NCBI GenBank assembly: GCA_020056205.1
Contig: JAGVIF010000022.1
Location: 1 to 13,816 of the forward strand
Source: Lentisphaeria bacterium
GTDB taxonomy: Bacteria; Verrucomicrobiota; Lentisphaeria; Victivallales; GWF2-50-93
Direction: 5' to 3'
Length of the DNA: 13,816 nt
Part shown: positions 1 to 7,402 of the stretch, one piece after another
Layout: every line of letters starts with the position of its first letter
How positions within the stretch are numbered: the first letter of the stretch is position 1
The notes under the pieces: generated by a model
The model's input: the letters and a program-made list of their open reading frames with translations, nothing else
Databases searched by the model: none
Told to the model about the DNA's origin: nothing
Translations under genes and position numbers: made by a program

Positions 1-392
1 AATCCCACGCTAAAGCTGTGAACTCCAACCCTATGATTTGGTGATATAGAGATTTAAAGATTTGGATATTTTTCATTCGATGTTCATAATTTTTTTTATT
101 TTTCCCGACCGCCGGTTTTCCACTCTGACATTCTTAGTATTTGGTGATTTTAAGATTTAGTGATTTGCGGATTTTTTAATCGTGCAATCATCCAATCACC
201 CAATCTTTGACACTCTGACACTCTCAATCTTCCGCACTCCCGCACTTTAGAACTCCCGCACTTCTTTATCGTTTTCTACTTTCTAAATTCTACTTTCTAA
301 TTTTTTTTGCCTGCGTCTTCATTTATCCTGAACGCTGAACGGTGAACCCTTTCTTTATTCTTTTGGGTTGCGGGCGTTCGCCCGCCTTGAGT
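1..392. other. Gene-free low-complexity stretch
   Basis: I see no convincing gene here. The stretch is a patchwork of short quasi-repeats: GATTT/GTGATTT words at about 134-173, their complement (CAATCA/CCAATCACCCAATC) at about 185-205, GACACTCT twice at 209-223, CGCACTCC-type words at 232-263, an exact 13-nt repeat TTCTACTTTCTAA at 274-286 and 288-300, and a 7-nt period CTGAACG/CTGAACG/GTGAACC at 328-348. It lies downstream of pyrH. Confidence 0.7.
370..385. repeat. Perfect palindrome just after pyrH
   Basis: GCGGGCG, TT, CGCCCGC form a perfect 7-bp inverted repeat 7 nt beyond the pyrH stop codon. In the pyrH direction it is followed by an A-rich rather than a T-rich tract, so it is not a textbook Rho-independent terminator. 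It may instead be a REP-like element or a 3'-end stabiliser. Confidence 0.5.
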
Positions 393-1121
393 TTATGATA
401 CGACTGTGGCGGAAGAGTAATCTCCGGAGAGGACTTTTTCAAGGCTTTCGGGCTCTGAAAAATTAAAGACGATTATAGGCAGGGAATTATCTCTGCACAT
501 AGAGAAGGCGGTTGAATCCATAACCTGCAGTTTTTTTGACAAGGCATCTTCATAGGATATTTTTCCAAAGCGGACGGCATCCGCGTATTTTTTGGGGTCT
601 TTGTCGTATACGCCGTCAACTTTAGTGGCTTTAAGCACGGCTTCGGCGTTAATTTCAAGGGCGCGCAGAGCCGCCGTCGTGTCTGTGGTGAAAAATGGAT
701 TGCCCGTGCCTCCGGCGAATATTACGATATTTCCTTCGTCAAGAGCCTTTTTTGCTCTTTCGTGATCAATTCTTCCCGCGAAAGGCTCAACGGGGATTGA
801 GGATTGGATTATCGCCGAGAAACCGGCGTTATTGAAGGTTTCTTTCAGGCATACGGCGTTCATTATCGTAGCCATCATTCCCATATAGTCGGCGTTAACT
901 CTGTCAAAGCCGGATTTTGAAGATGCCGGCGCGCCGCGCCAAATATTTCCTCCTCCTACGACTATGGCCATTTCTATTCCGTTGTCGCAGGCGGAACCGA
1001 TTCTTGATGCGATATCCGCAACCGAATCTATGTTGTAAGGGGAAGAATCTCCGGCTTCCGCCTTGAGAAATTCCCCGCTGATTTTAAGCAAAACTCTGTC
1101 ATAAACATATAGGTTTTCCAT
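393..1121 (-). CDS. pyrH: Uridylate (UMP) kinase
   Basis: This is the cytoplasmic kinase that phosphorylates UMP to UDP with ATP in pyrimidine nucleotide synthesis; bacterial PyrH belongs to the amino-acid-kinase family. At 242 residues it has the usual length. Visible family motifs are LLKISGE (11-17) at the phosphate-binding N-terminus, GGGNIWRG (56-63), DYMGMMAT (78-85), AGGTGNPFFTTDT (136-148) at the UMP/acceptor site and ATKVDGVYDKDP (165-176) in the nucleotide-binding region. The start is supported by a GGAGG ribosome site about 8 nt upstream. It begins 18 nt after the ftsK stop, so the two are probably one operon. In many bacteria pyrH sits in an rpsB-tsf-pyrH-frr cluster; none of those genes is adjacent here, and 392 nt of non-coding sequence follow. 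Confidence 0.97.
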   Translation of the reverse strand: MENLYVYDRVLLKISGEFLKAEAGDSSPYNIDSVADIASRIGSACDNGIEMAIVVGGGNIWRGAPASSKSGFDRVNADYMGMMATIMNAVCLKETFNNAGFSAIIQSSIPVEPFAGRIDHERAKKALDEGNIVIFAGGTGNPFFTTDTTAALRALEINAEAVLKATKVDGVYDKDPKKYADAVRFGKISYEDALSKKLQVMDSTAFSMCRDNSLPIIVFNFSEPESLEKVLSGDYSSATVVS

Positions 1122-1139
1122 TTTCCGCCTCCGGTTATT

Positions 1140-3551
1140 TTATTCATCATCATCTTTTTTTTCAGCAGCGTCCTCATAGCCTTCCACGAGGATGTCTCTT
1201 TTGGCGCTTGCTCCGACGGCTGGGCCGACTATTCCTCTTTTTTCAAGGGCTTCTATCAATTCAGCGGCTTTGTTGTATCCGACTTTGAGCCTGCGCTGCA
1301 GATAGCTTGTGCTTGCTTTTTTATCCGTCAGTATTATTTCAAGGGATTGTTTCAGGAGTTGGTCGCCGCAGTCTTTGAGGTATTGTTCGACAATTTCAGC
1401 GATTTCAGGATGTTTCCCTGTTTCGCCGCTCTCTTCCCCGTCGGGCAGCAGTATGCGTTCATCGAAAATCTGTTCAACCTGGTCGGTTACGAATCTGACC
1501 ACGTTTTCTATCTCATGGTCCTGAATAAAAGTGCCCTGTATTCGATCGATAGCCGAACTTCCCGGCGGGGTGAAGAGCATATCGCCCTTTCCGAGCAGAG
1601 TTTCAGCGCCTTTTCCGTCAATGATAACTCTGCTGTCAACCTGCGATGAGACCTGAAGGGCTATGCGGGTGGGAATATTTGCTTTTATCGCTCCGGTGAT
1701 AATCTGAACTCTCGGTGTTTGCGTGGCTATCACCATGTGTATCCCGGCCGCGCGTCCTTTCTGCGCGATTCTCGCAATTGATATCTCAACATCATTTTTA
1801 AACTCTGTCATCATTATATCGGCTAATTCGTCTATGATGATGACGACATATGGGAGCGAGTCGGGGATTTCATTTCCCCCTGAATCGCGTTCCGGGTCAT
1901 GTGATTTTTGGCGGCTGTTAAATGAAGTCAGATTTCTTGCTTTGAGTTCCGAAAAGAGTTTGTATCTGCGCTCCATTTCATTAACTCCCCAGCGTAGCGC
2001 CCGCGGGACTTTTTTGGCGTCATTTACGACCTCGACGTTCAGGTGGGGCAGAGGCTTATACCACGAGAATTCGACCATTTTAGGGTCAACGAGTATGAAT
2101 CTGAGTTCTATCGGGCTGAACTTGTATAACATACTGAGCAATATCGAGTGCATGCATACGCTTTTTCCGCTTCCGGTGGCGCCGGCGATAAGCATGTGAG
2201 GAGCCTTTGCAAGGTCTGTCACAATGGCTTTTCCGGCGACATCTCTGCCGAGAATTATCGGAATTTCAGCCTTGCTTCTCAACCACGCGTCGGTTTCCAT
2301 AATCGAGCGCAGTGTGATTGTCGAAACGGATGAGTTCGGGATTTCGACTCCGATGGTGTTTTTCCCCGGAATCGGAGCGAGTATGCGTATGCTTTCGGCC
2401 TCAAGCTGCATAGCCAGATTATTGGTGATTTCAGTAACTCTTTGGACTTTAACTCCGGGCGCGAGGAGAATTTCGTAGCGGGTTACGCGGGGACCTGAAA
2501 TTGATGCCACGACCTTGCCTTCTATTTTAAAACTGTCAAGAGTTTCCTGGAGAAGTCTTTTAGACATCTCGATTATCTCTACGTTTTCCCCCTCTATCTT
2601 GGCGCCTTTCTCAAGGAGCGAGATTGGCGGAAGCTCGTAATGATAAGATTGACCTTTCTTCTCGTTTTTTATCACTTTTTTCCTCGTCGGCGCGTGTATT
2701 TTTTTATCTTCTTCCTCAAGGGCGGAAGAAACTGTATCCTTCTTGGGGGCGCTTAGGGCAGGGGAGATGGATTCCGAGTCGTCATAATTTTCCTCATTTG
2801 CGCGGTCTTTCGCGCTGTCGGAAGGTGTTTTTTCCGCCTCCTCTAACATTTTCGCGAACTTTTCTCTCTGTTCCTTCAATCTTTTTTCTCTCATGGAGTC
2901 AACTGTGTCCTCATCGCCCCTCATCGCTTTTATTTTTTTGCGCTCTTCGAGGCGTTTTGCGAGGACATCCTTCCAGTCCGCGAACCAGACAAATAATAAT
3001 CCGCTGAGGAGAAATGTGAATCCGATAATAAAAGTTCCTATGCTTCCTATGTATCTGCTTATCAGTCCGGCGCGGACGGATTGTTCCGGCGCGGCAAGGA
3101 GTTGTCCGAATACGCCGCCTGAGAGGTTTGAAAGTTTGTTCTCTCCCGTCGTTCCTATGCCAAGACTCTCAGTTATTTCGGAAAATGTCCCCGGAAACAT
3201 GCCAAATAATATCGTCGTTCCTATCGCTATCGCCAAAAGAGCGCCGAAATATCCCCGTCTCTTGGTCGGAACCGCCGAGAGCATTGGTCTTGCGGAGCAG
3301 ATCGTCAGAAAAATTAGCAGAGGATATGAGGACAGCCCGAACAAATAAAATGCCAGCCTTGAGAAATGTGCGCCGGCAGGTCCGATCCAGTTTTTCAACT
3401 GGGCATCGCTGCCGCCTTCAAGGACTTGCAAGTCGGACGCATTATACGAAAACAGCGCAAGGAAGAGCAGAATTATTACGATAACGTAAAATACGTGCCT
3501 GAATCTAAAACCGGAGGCGTCAGTTCCATTTTTTTCTTTCTGATCGGGCAT
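1140..3551 (-). CDS. ftsK: FtsK/SpoIIIE-type DNA translocase
   Basis: This membrane-anchored ATPase pumps chromosomal DNA through the closing septum and helps resolve dimers. Of 803 residues, the first 200 hold about four membrane segments (roughly 20-38, 62-84, 104-120, 168-188). A charged linker follows (about 200-300), then the alpha/beta motor with Walker A GATGSGKS (457-464) and Walker B VVIIIDE (569-575), and a winged-helix gamma domain at about 745-780 (YLQRRLKVGYNKAAELIEALEKRG, given here only as a location), which in the family reads polar DNA signals. The loop usually written ATQRPS is ATQTPR at 609-614. The start codon lies 15 nt from the 3' end of tRNA-Phe, with only a weak AGAGA-like ribosome site between them. 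The linker is shorter than in E. coli FtsK, closer to SpoIIIE/SftA-type proteins. Confidence 0.96.
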   Translation of the reverse strand: MPDQKEKNGTDASGFRFRHVFYVIVIILLFLALFSYNASDLQVLEGGSDAQLKNWIGPAGAHFSRLAFYLFGLSSYPLLIFLTICSARPMLSAVPTKRRGYFGALLAIAIGTTILFGMFPGTFSEITESLGIGTTGENKLSNLSGGVFGQLLAAPEQSVRAGLISRYIGSIGTFIIGFTFLLSGLLFVWFADWKDVLAKRLEERKKIKAMRGDEDTVDSMREKRLKEQREKFAKMLEEAEKTPSDSAKDRANEENYDDSESISPALSAPKKDTVSSALEEEDKKIHAPTRKKVIKNEKKGQSYHYELPPISLLEKGAKIEGENVEIIEMSKRLLQETLDSFKIEGKVVASISGPRVTRYEILLAPGVKVQRVTEITNNLAMQLEAESIRILAPIPGKNTIGVEIPNSSVSTITLRSIMETDAWLRSKAEIPIILGRDVAGKAIVTDLAKAPHMLIAGATGSGKSVCMHSILLSMLYKFSPIELRFILVDPKMVEFSWYKPLPHLNVEVVNDAKKVPRALRWGVNEMERRYKLFSELKARNLTSFNSRQKSHDPERDSGGNEIPDSLPYVVIIIDELADIMMTEFKNDVEISIARIAQKGRAAGIHMVIATQTPRVQIITGAIKANIPTRIALQVSSQVDSRVIIDGKGAETLLGKGDMLFTPPGSSAIDRIQGTFIQDHEIENVVRFVTDQVEQIFDERILLPDGEESGETGKHPEIAEIVEQYLKDCGDQLLKQSLEIILTDKKASTSYLQRRLKVGYNKAAELIEALEKRGIVGPAVGASAKRDILVEGYEDAAEKKDDDE

Positions 3552-3566
3552 TTGTCTCTAAAAGTT

Positions 3567-3642
<76 letters not shown>

Positions 3643-3646
3643 ATAA

Positions 3647-3681
3647 TCACAAAAACGACGGAAGATACAGTCGTTTTGTGA
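3647..3681. repeat. Inverted repeat upstream of tRNA-Phe
   Basis: TCACAAAAACGAC (3647-3659) faces GTCGTTTTGTGA (3670-3681): a 12-bp stem with one bulged A and a 10-nt loop. It overlaps the promoter-like sequence of tRNA-Phe, so it could act as an operator-like site, or as the 3' end of the upstream toxin remnant. No clean U-tract follows on either strand, so a terminator role is uncertain. Confidence 0.5.
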
Positions 3682-3689
3682 AAAATCAA
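3662..3689 (-). promoter_or_regulatory. Putative promoter of tRNA-Phe/ftsK/pyrH
   Basis: On the minus strand TTGATT (3684-3689) is followed after 16 nt by TATCTT (3662-3667), about 20 nt before the tRNA. The same TTGATTTT and TATCTTCCGTC words occur at nearly the same spacing upstream of the 4448-5434 gene, which strengthens both calls. The -10 is a partial match to TATAAT. Confidence 0.45.
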
Positions 3690-3739
3690 CTTTTGTTCCG
3701 AAATCAGGGAAAGGGATGATATGAACCGCAAAACTTAGG

Positions 3740-3955
3740 TTAAAAGAAAGATCCGATGTAGTCTATGAAATCCGGGGGACTTAAAATCAATACATCCCCT
3801 AATTTCTCATGCTTGAAATGTTTGTGGTTTCCGGTCACGATTGGACATCCAAAGGAAATTGCGCATTCGGCAAATGGAATGTCGCCGGGATCTTGCATCT
3901 CCACAATTATGGATTTTCTTTCGATTTCCGCGTAAACGGCAAAAAGCGGTTCCAT
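3740..3955 (-). pseudogene. C-terminal half of a PIN-domain toxin (truncated)
   Basis: These 71 residues resemble only the second half of PIN-family ribonuclease toxins (COG1569-like): DPGDIPFAECA (about 22-32), then IVTGNHKHF (about 39-47) and a terminal ILSPPDFIDYI. Complete relatives are about 130-140 residues and begin with an acidic Asp-Thr-Asn-type motif that is part of the metal site; that half is absent. The ATG follows the TAG stop of the upstream antitoxin-like ORF directly and in the same frame. A simple reading is that a deletion removed the toxin's N-terminal half next to its start codon. As it stands it should lack nuclease activity. The family call rests on motif resemblance read by eye. 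Confidence 0.65.
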
Positions 3956-4150
3956 CTACTTCCTTCCAACACGGACTTTTTTAATAATTTCGTTGATGTC
4001 GCAGAGGCACATCTTGTCCGAACCGTATTTTTTTGCCGACTCTCTAATTATCGTAAGCGCAAGACGGCTTCTTGCATCTTTTATGTTCTGGATTTCGCTC
4101 TCGGCATCTTCGGCATTTTGGATTTCCACAGTGTATGTCATCTTATTCAT
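3956..4150 (-). CDS. Small antitoxin-like protein
   Basis: This 64-residue protein sits immediately upstream of the PIN-toxin remnant, the usual order in type II toxin-antitoxin operons. Its second half, about 39-64 (SAKKYGSDKMCLCDINEIIKK then VRVGRK), resembles the C-terminal tail of small antitoxins ending in a DKM...EIN.II..VR pattern. The N-terminal half is charged and predicted helical, and I do not recognise a specific DNA-binding fold in it. It ends TAG and the next codon is the ATG of the toxin remnant. A purine-rich AAAGGGG lies about 15 nt upstream of the start, rather far for a ribosome site. It may persist as an orphan antitoxin. The function is inferred mainly from context. Confidence 0.55.
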   Translation of the reverse strand: MNKMTYTVEIQNAEDAESEIQNIKDARSRLALTIIRESAKKYGSDKMCLCDINEIIKKVRVGRK

Positions 4151-4184
4151 AGCAAATAATTAGCCCCTTTATCGAATTCTTATT

Positions 4185-4212
4185 ATTGTACAGCTATTTA
4201 AAATACATGCAA
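4185..4212 (-). promoter_or_regulatory. Putative promoter of the antitoxin-like gene
   Basis: On the minus strand TTGCAT (4207-4212) is followed after 16 nt by TACAAT (4185-4190), a good -10. The predicted start of transcription gives a leader of roughly 28 nt. The -10 and its flank, TACAATAATAA, recur exactly at the promoter-like site before the 10574 gene. The -35 is weak. Confidence 0.4.
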
Positions 4213-4261
4213 GTCCTTTTCTATCAAATATTTACAATAATATAGATAGACTCTATTTGCA

Positions 4262-4337
4262 TGGCGTCCCGGGCAGGATTCGAACCTGCGACCCTCTGAT
4301 TAGAAGTCAGATGCTCTATCCTCTGAGCTACCGGGAC
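4262..4337 (-). tRNA. tRNA-Arg (anticodon UCU)
   Basis: On the minus strand this is a 76-nt cloverleaf. GTCCCGG pairs perfectly with CCGGGAC, the D-arm is AGCTCAGAGGATAGAGC, the anticodon stem is TCTGA/TCAGA with loop CTTCTAA (anticodon TCT), and the T-arm is GCAGG/TTCGAAT/CCTGC. G73 and an encoded CCA end the gene at 4262. It reads AGA codons. Confidence 0.97.
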
Positions 4338-4447
4338 ATAAAATGTAAATATTCACGGAAGGACATGGTTCAGTGAATACTTCCCTCAACTCCATCAGTG
4401 CGATCAAGAATTAACCTTCCCTATCTCTCAACCCAAATCAGGTCTCA

Positions 4448-5434
4448 TTACTTGATATTGTCCATCCAATTCGCTCCGGCAAAGCCGGCGACATGCCCAT
4501 CCACGAAGAGGGCGTTTCCGAATTTGTTATGATTATTCGGTTTATCATAAGCGATGACCGTATCAACATTATCAGATTCGTTACGCCCGCCGATATAAAC
4601 ATAATCCACATTTTCTTCGGTAAGTTTCCCTCCAGCCATTGCAGTGGTTGTGCTCGGGCAAGTATATATTTTAGTATTTTCCAAATATCCGCCGACTCTC
4701 AACATCTCAAGTCCTTCTGCTCCGTTCTTATCTGGATATTGTTCATTGTTCTCCTGCGAATACATACGAACCGCAAGGCCTATTTGTTTGAGGTTACTCG
4801 CACAGGAAATTCTGCGAGCTTTTTCGCGTGCCGCATTGAGAGCGGGGAGTAGCATTCCTGCAAGTATGGCAATTTGGACAATTACAAGGACAATTCCCAC
4901 GGAACCAGTGCTAATGCCGGCGATCGCCATTCCTTTGCCGGAACCAGTTCCCTTTTTAACTTTACTCAGGGCAAACAAACCGAGAATAATTGCAGGAATG
5001 CCAAAAAACGGCCCGAAACATAGCAAGCTAAGAATTCCAAGTATCAGGCTTGCAACGGCAAGACCGGATGATTGCGCCGCTACGGCATTGGCGCTTGAAG
5101 GTGATTGATGGTTTTTCCCTCCAATCCCCTCCTCAGATAAAAATTCAAGGCAGAATTTACACTTCTGCGCTTTAGCATTTATTATTTCATTGCAATGCGG
5201 ACATCTTTTTTCATCCGGCGAGAGCTTACTGGAAGGATCCGCAAGCCCAATTGCGTTTTCATCGGCCGTCCTCTTGGGCGACAGTTTCTTTGTCTGTTGC
5301 TCAGGACTTGGTTGTGCAGATTGAATAGGGATTTCCTTTCCGCAACTTGGACATTCTCCAACCTGTCCAATCCATTCATCTTCAGATTGGAATTCAGCGC
5401 CGCAAAGCGGGCATTTAGCTTCAAATGCTGCCAT
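4448..5434 (-). CDS. Zinc-ribbon / DUF4190-like / pseudopilin-like membrane protein
   Basis: I recognise the parts but not a known function. Of 328 residues, the N-terminus has two zinc ribbons: CPLC (8-11) with CPSC (28-31), and CPHC (78-81) with CKFC (92-95). A low-complexity linker leads to two or more membrane segments, about 124-157 and 168-195, with the glycine-rich pattern of DUF4190. At 192-225 it runs into [16 protein letters not shown] and [12 protein letters not shown], the motif that in PVC pseudopilins (DUF1559-like) follows the N-terminal helix. ALFVDGHV near residue 310 is typical of the same C-terminal domain. There is no N-terminal prepilin cleavage site, so the pilin-like part is grafted onto a membrane module. 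AGGAGGAGAAAGGATT before the ATG fixes the start. The zinc ribbons would lie in the cytoplasm if the topology is as expected. Confidence 0.85.
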   Translation of the reverse strand: MAAFEAKCPLCGAEFQSEDEWIGQVGECPSCGKEIPIQSAQPSPEQQTKKLSPKRTADENAIGLADPSSKLSPDEKRCPHCNEIINAKAQKCKFCLEFLSEEGIGGKNHQSPSSANAVAAQSSGLAVASLILGILSLLCFGPFFGIPAIILGLFALSKVKKGTGSGKGMAIAGISTGSVGIVLVIVQIAILAGMLLPALNAAREKARRISCASNLKQIGLAVRMYSQENNEQYPDKNGAEGLEMLRVGGYLENTKIYTCPSTTTAMAGGKLTEENVDYVYIGGRNESDNVDTVIAYDKPNNHNKFGNALFVDGHVAGFAGANWMDNIK

Positions 5435-5494
5435 AATCCTTTCTCCTCCTGACAGTGACAGGAATTTTGATTTCCATGATTTTCATGATGACGG

Positions 5495-5523
5495 AAGATA
5501 AGTCGGCAGGGATGGAAAATCAA
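5495..5523 (-). promoter_or_regulatory. Putative promoter of the zinc-ribbon membrane protein gene
   Basis: On the minus strand TTGATT (5518-5523) and TATCTT (5495-5500) are separated by 17 nt. The surrounding words TTGATTTT and TATCTTCCGTC match those upstream of tRNA-Phe. The predicted leader is about 54 nt and carries the AGGAGG ribosome site. Confidence 0.45.
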
Positions 5524-5878
5524 ATCAAAAAACGGAAAAATGCGGGAAATTCTTCTTCAGTTCTTCGCTCCGCTTTGGATTTGAAACGGAAAAAGTAGTT
5601 TGCGAACTTCCGCGCCGCCTACACTGGTGTCTCTCCCCGAGTACCGTTGATCTCGGAATCTTCGGCTTGACCGGGCGCCTACGCCGCACTGCTCAAACGC
5701 AAAATGTTAGGTAAAACTCCACAAAATAATAAAGCGCCCAAAATACTGTCAAAATTCCGGAAATCAAATATGGACCGCCAGATTTGCCCATAGCAAGCAA
5801 TGTCAATTACCAATTTAAAAAAAGATATTGAATTGATGGAACTTTATGGCATTGCCGCTGTCTAATGAGGGAACGATC

Positions 5879-5908
5879 TTGAATGAACACAAACATTTTA
5901 CTTATTAC
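5879..5908 (+). promoter_or_regulatory. Weak promoter candidate for the HtrA gene
   Basis: TTGAAT (5879-5884), an 18-nt spacer and TATTAC (5903-5908) precede the AAAGGAG ribosome site at 5916-5922. The match is modest and unsupported by any second copy. Confidence 0.25.
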
Positions 5909-5929
5909 CTAAAACAAAGGAGACAAATC

Positions 5930-7402
5930 ATGGTTATGGCTTCAATCAACGCAAACAAATCGAAATCACTCGCGGCTTCAATCCCAACGTTTTTGACGGC
6001 ACTGTCTTTTATGTTTCTTTCCTTGCTGCTGAACGCGGATGACACTGGGATTGAAAACCTCAAAAAGACAGGAAAGGCGTTTGCGAACGTCGCAAAAAAA
6101 GTATCGCCCGCTGTTGTTTTTCTTAAAATTGAAAAGGAGATTAATTCCTATCCGGGTTCTTCTCGTTATGATGGAGGACATAATGCTCCGGGCATGAACG
6201 ATGAAATGCTCAGACAATTTTTCGGTGTGCCGCCAATGAACCCGCGGAGACAGGGTGAAAAACAGACTGTAGTAGGACAGGGAAGCGGATTTATCATAAC
6301 GCCCGACGGTTATATTTTGACCGCTAATCATGTTGTCGCCGAAGCTGATAATATTAAAGTTAAATTTCAGGATGAACGTGAGTTCAATGCGAAAATTATA
6401 GGGAAGGACCCACAGTCAGACATCGCGGTAATCAAAATAGAAGGGACAGGTTTTCCGTTCGTAGAACTCGGTGATTCGGATGATTTGGAGGTCGGCGAAT
6501 GGGTCGTGGCAATCGGCAATCCATTTGGGCTGTCACACTCATTAACCGCGGGTATTGTCAGCGCGAAAGGACGTAGCGCCGTAGGCATTGCCGACTATGA
6601 GAATTTTATTCAAACCGACGCGGCAATCAACCCGGGCAACTCGGGCGGTCCCTTAGTCAATCTGGACTCTCAGGTTGTAGGCATGAATTCGGCAATTTTC
6701 AGTAGTAGCGGCGGTTACATGGGAATAGGTTTCGCTATTCCGGCTAATATGATAAAGGCGATTAAAGACCAACTGATTAAAAATGGCATGGTCACACGGG
6801 GGCAAATCGGGATTGTCATCCAGGATATTACCCCCGAGCTGGCGGAGATGTTCAAAGTGAAAGATGCAAAGGGCATTCTTATTTCCCAGGTTATGAAAGG
6901 CGCGCCGGCCGATAAGGCGGGTTTGAAATCAGGCGATGTGATTTTAAAACTGAATGAGACGCCTGTTGAAAATATCAGTTCTTTCCGTGGCGCAATTGCT
7001 ATGATAGCGCCGGGAACTAAAACGAAACTGACAATCCTCAGAAACGATAAAACAAAGGAGATTACTTTAACTGTCGGCAACCAGAATGATCCCCGGTTTT
7101 TAGGAAATGATGCTGAAATTTTCGAGAAACTTGGCTTTCAAATCCGGAATTTGTCTCTGGATATTGCGGAACGCCTAGGCTACACAGAGGAACAGGGCGT
7201 AGTCATTTCCGAAGTTCTCCCTAATTCGCCCGCGGCTGGACTGGGTTTGCGGCCCGGCACGCTTATATTGTCTGTCAACCATAATACTGTTAAGAATATT
7301 GAAGATTTCCGTCAGGTGATTACTGCCGCAGAATCAAACAATATCCTCCTCTTTGTCCGCAACGGTCAATTTTCAAGCTTCGTGGTGATGAGACTCAAAT
7401 AA
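5930..7402 (+). CDS. HtrA/Do-family periplasmic serine protease
   Basis: This is an envelope protein quality-control protease that degrades misfolded exported proteins. I place the start at 5930 (490 residues), not at the in-frame ATG at 5846, because AAAGGAG lies 7 nt upstream and the product then begins with a signal peptide (hydrophobic about 14-35). The trypsin-like domain carries a complete triad: His134 (TANHVVAE), Asp164 (SDIAVIKI) and Ser238 (NPGNSGGPL). An extended segment at 70-110 containing LRQFFGVPP matches the LA-loop region of DegP. PDZ1 spans about 285-385 and PDZ2 about 395-490 (GVVISEVLPNSPAAGLGLRPG, from about 423). Length and order fit DegP/DegQ; I do not choose between them. 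It is followed by a hairpin with a T-tract and then by a second exported peptidase, now broken. Confidence 0.96.
   Translation: MVMASINANKSKSLAASIPTFLTALSFMFLSLLLNADDTGIENLKKTGKAFANVAKKVSPAVVFLKIEKEINSYPGSSRYDGGHNAPGMNDEMLRQFFGVPPMNPRRQGEKQTVVGQGSGFIITPDGYILTANHVVAEADNIKVKFQDEREFNAKIIGKDPQSDIAVIKIEGTGFPFVELGDSDDLEVGEWVVAIGNPFGLSHSLTAGIVSAKGRSAVGIADYENFIQTDAAINPGNSGGPLVNLDSQVVGMNSAIFSSSGGYMGIGFAIPANMIKAIKDQLIKNGMVTRGQIGIVIQDITPELAEMFKVKDAKGILISQVMKGAPADKAGLKSGDVILKLNETPVENISSFRGAIAMIAPGTKTKLTILRNDKTKEITLTVGNQNDPRFLGNDAEIFEKLGFQIRNLSLDIAERLGYTEEQGVVISEVLPNSPAAGLGLRPGTLILSVNHNTVKNIEDFRQVITAAESNNILLFVRNGQFSSFVVMRLK

Larger units (their letters stand above)
5435..5929. other. Gene-free region between divergent genes
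   Basis: No gene of credible length lies here. It contains the leader and putative promoter of the minus-strand 4448-5434 gene, a GC-richer segment at about 5600-5712 ending in GTTAGGT that is discussed as a finding, and the leader of the protease gene. On the minus strand a frame is open from about 5712 to 5551 but has no convincing start or ribosome site. Confidence 0.6.

Noticed and set aside
1..392. CRISPR array in the repetitive left end
   Set aside because: The repeat units are short, imperfect and of several kinds, with no constant repeat-spacer spacing.
4350..4379. TATTCAC/GTGAATA hairpin upstream of tRNA-Arg
   Set aside because: Seven A/T-rich pairs with a 16-nt loop are too weak to call a regulatory element.
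5846..5929. N-terminal extension of the HtrA ORF from the ATG at 5846
   Set aside because: It adds 28 polar residues before the signal peptide and lacks a ribosome site; AAAGGAG supports 5930.
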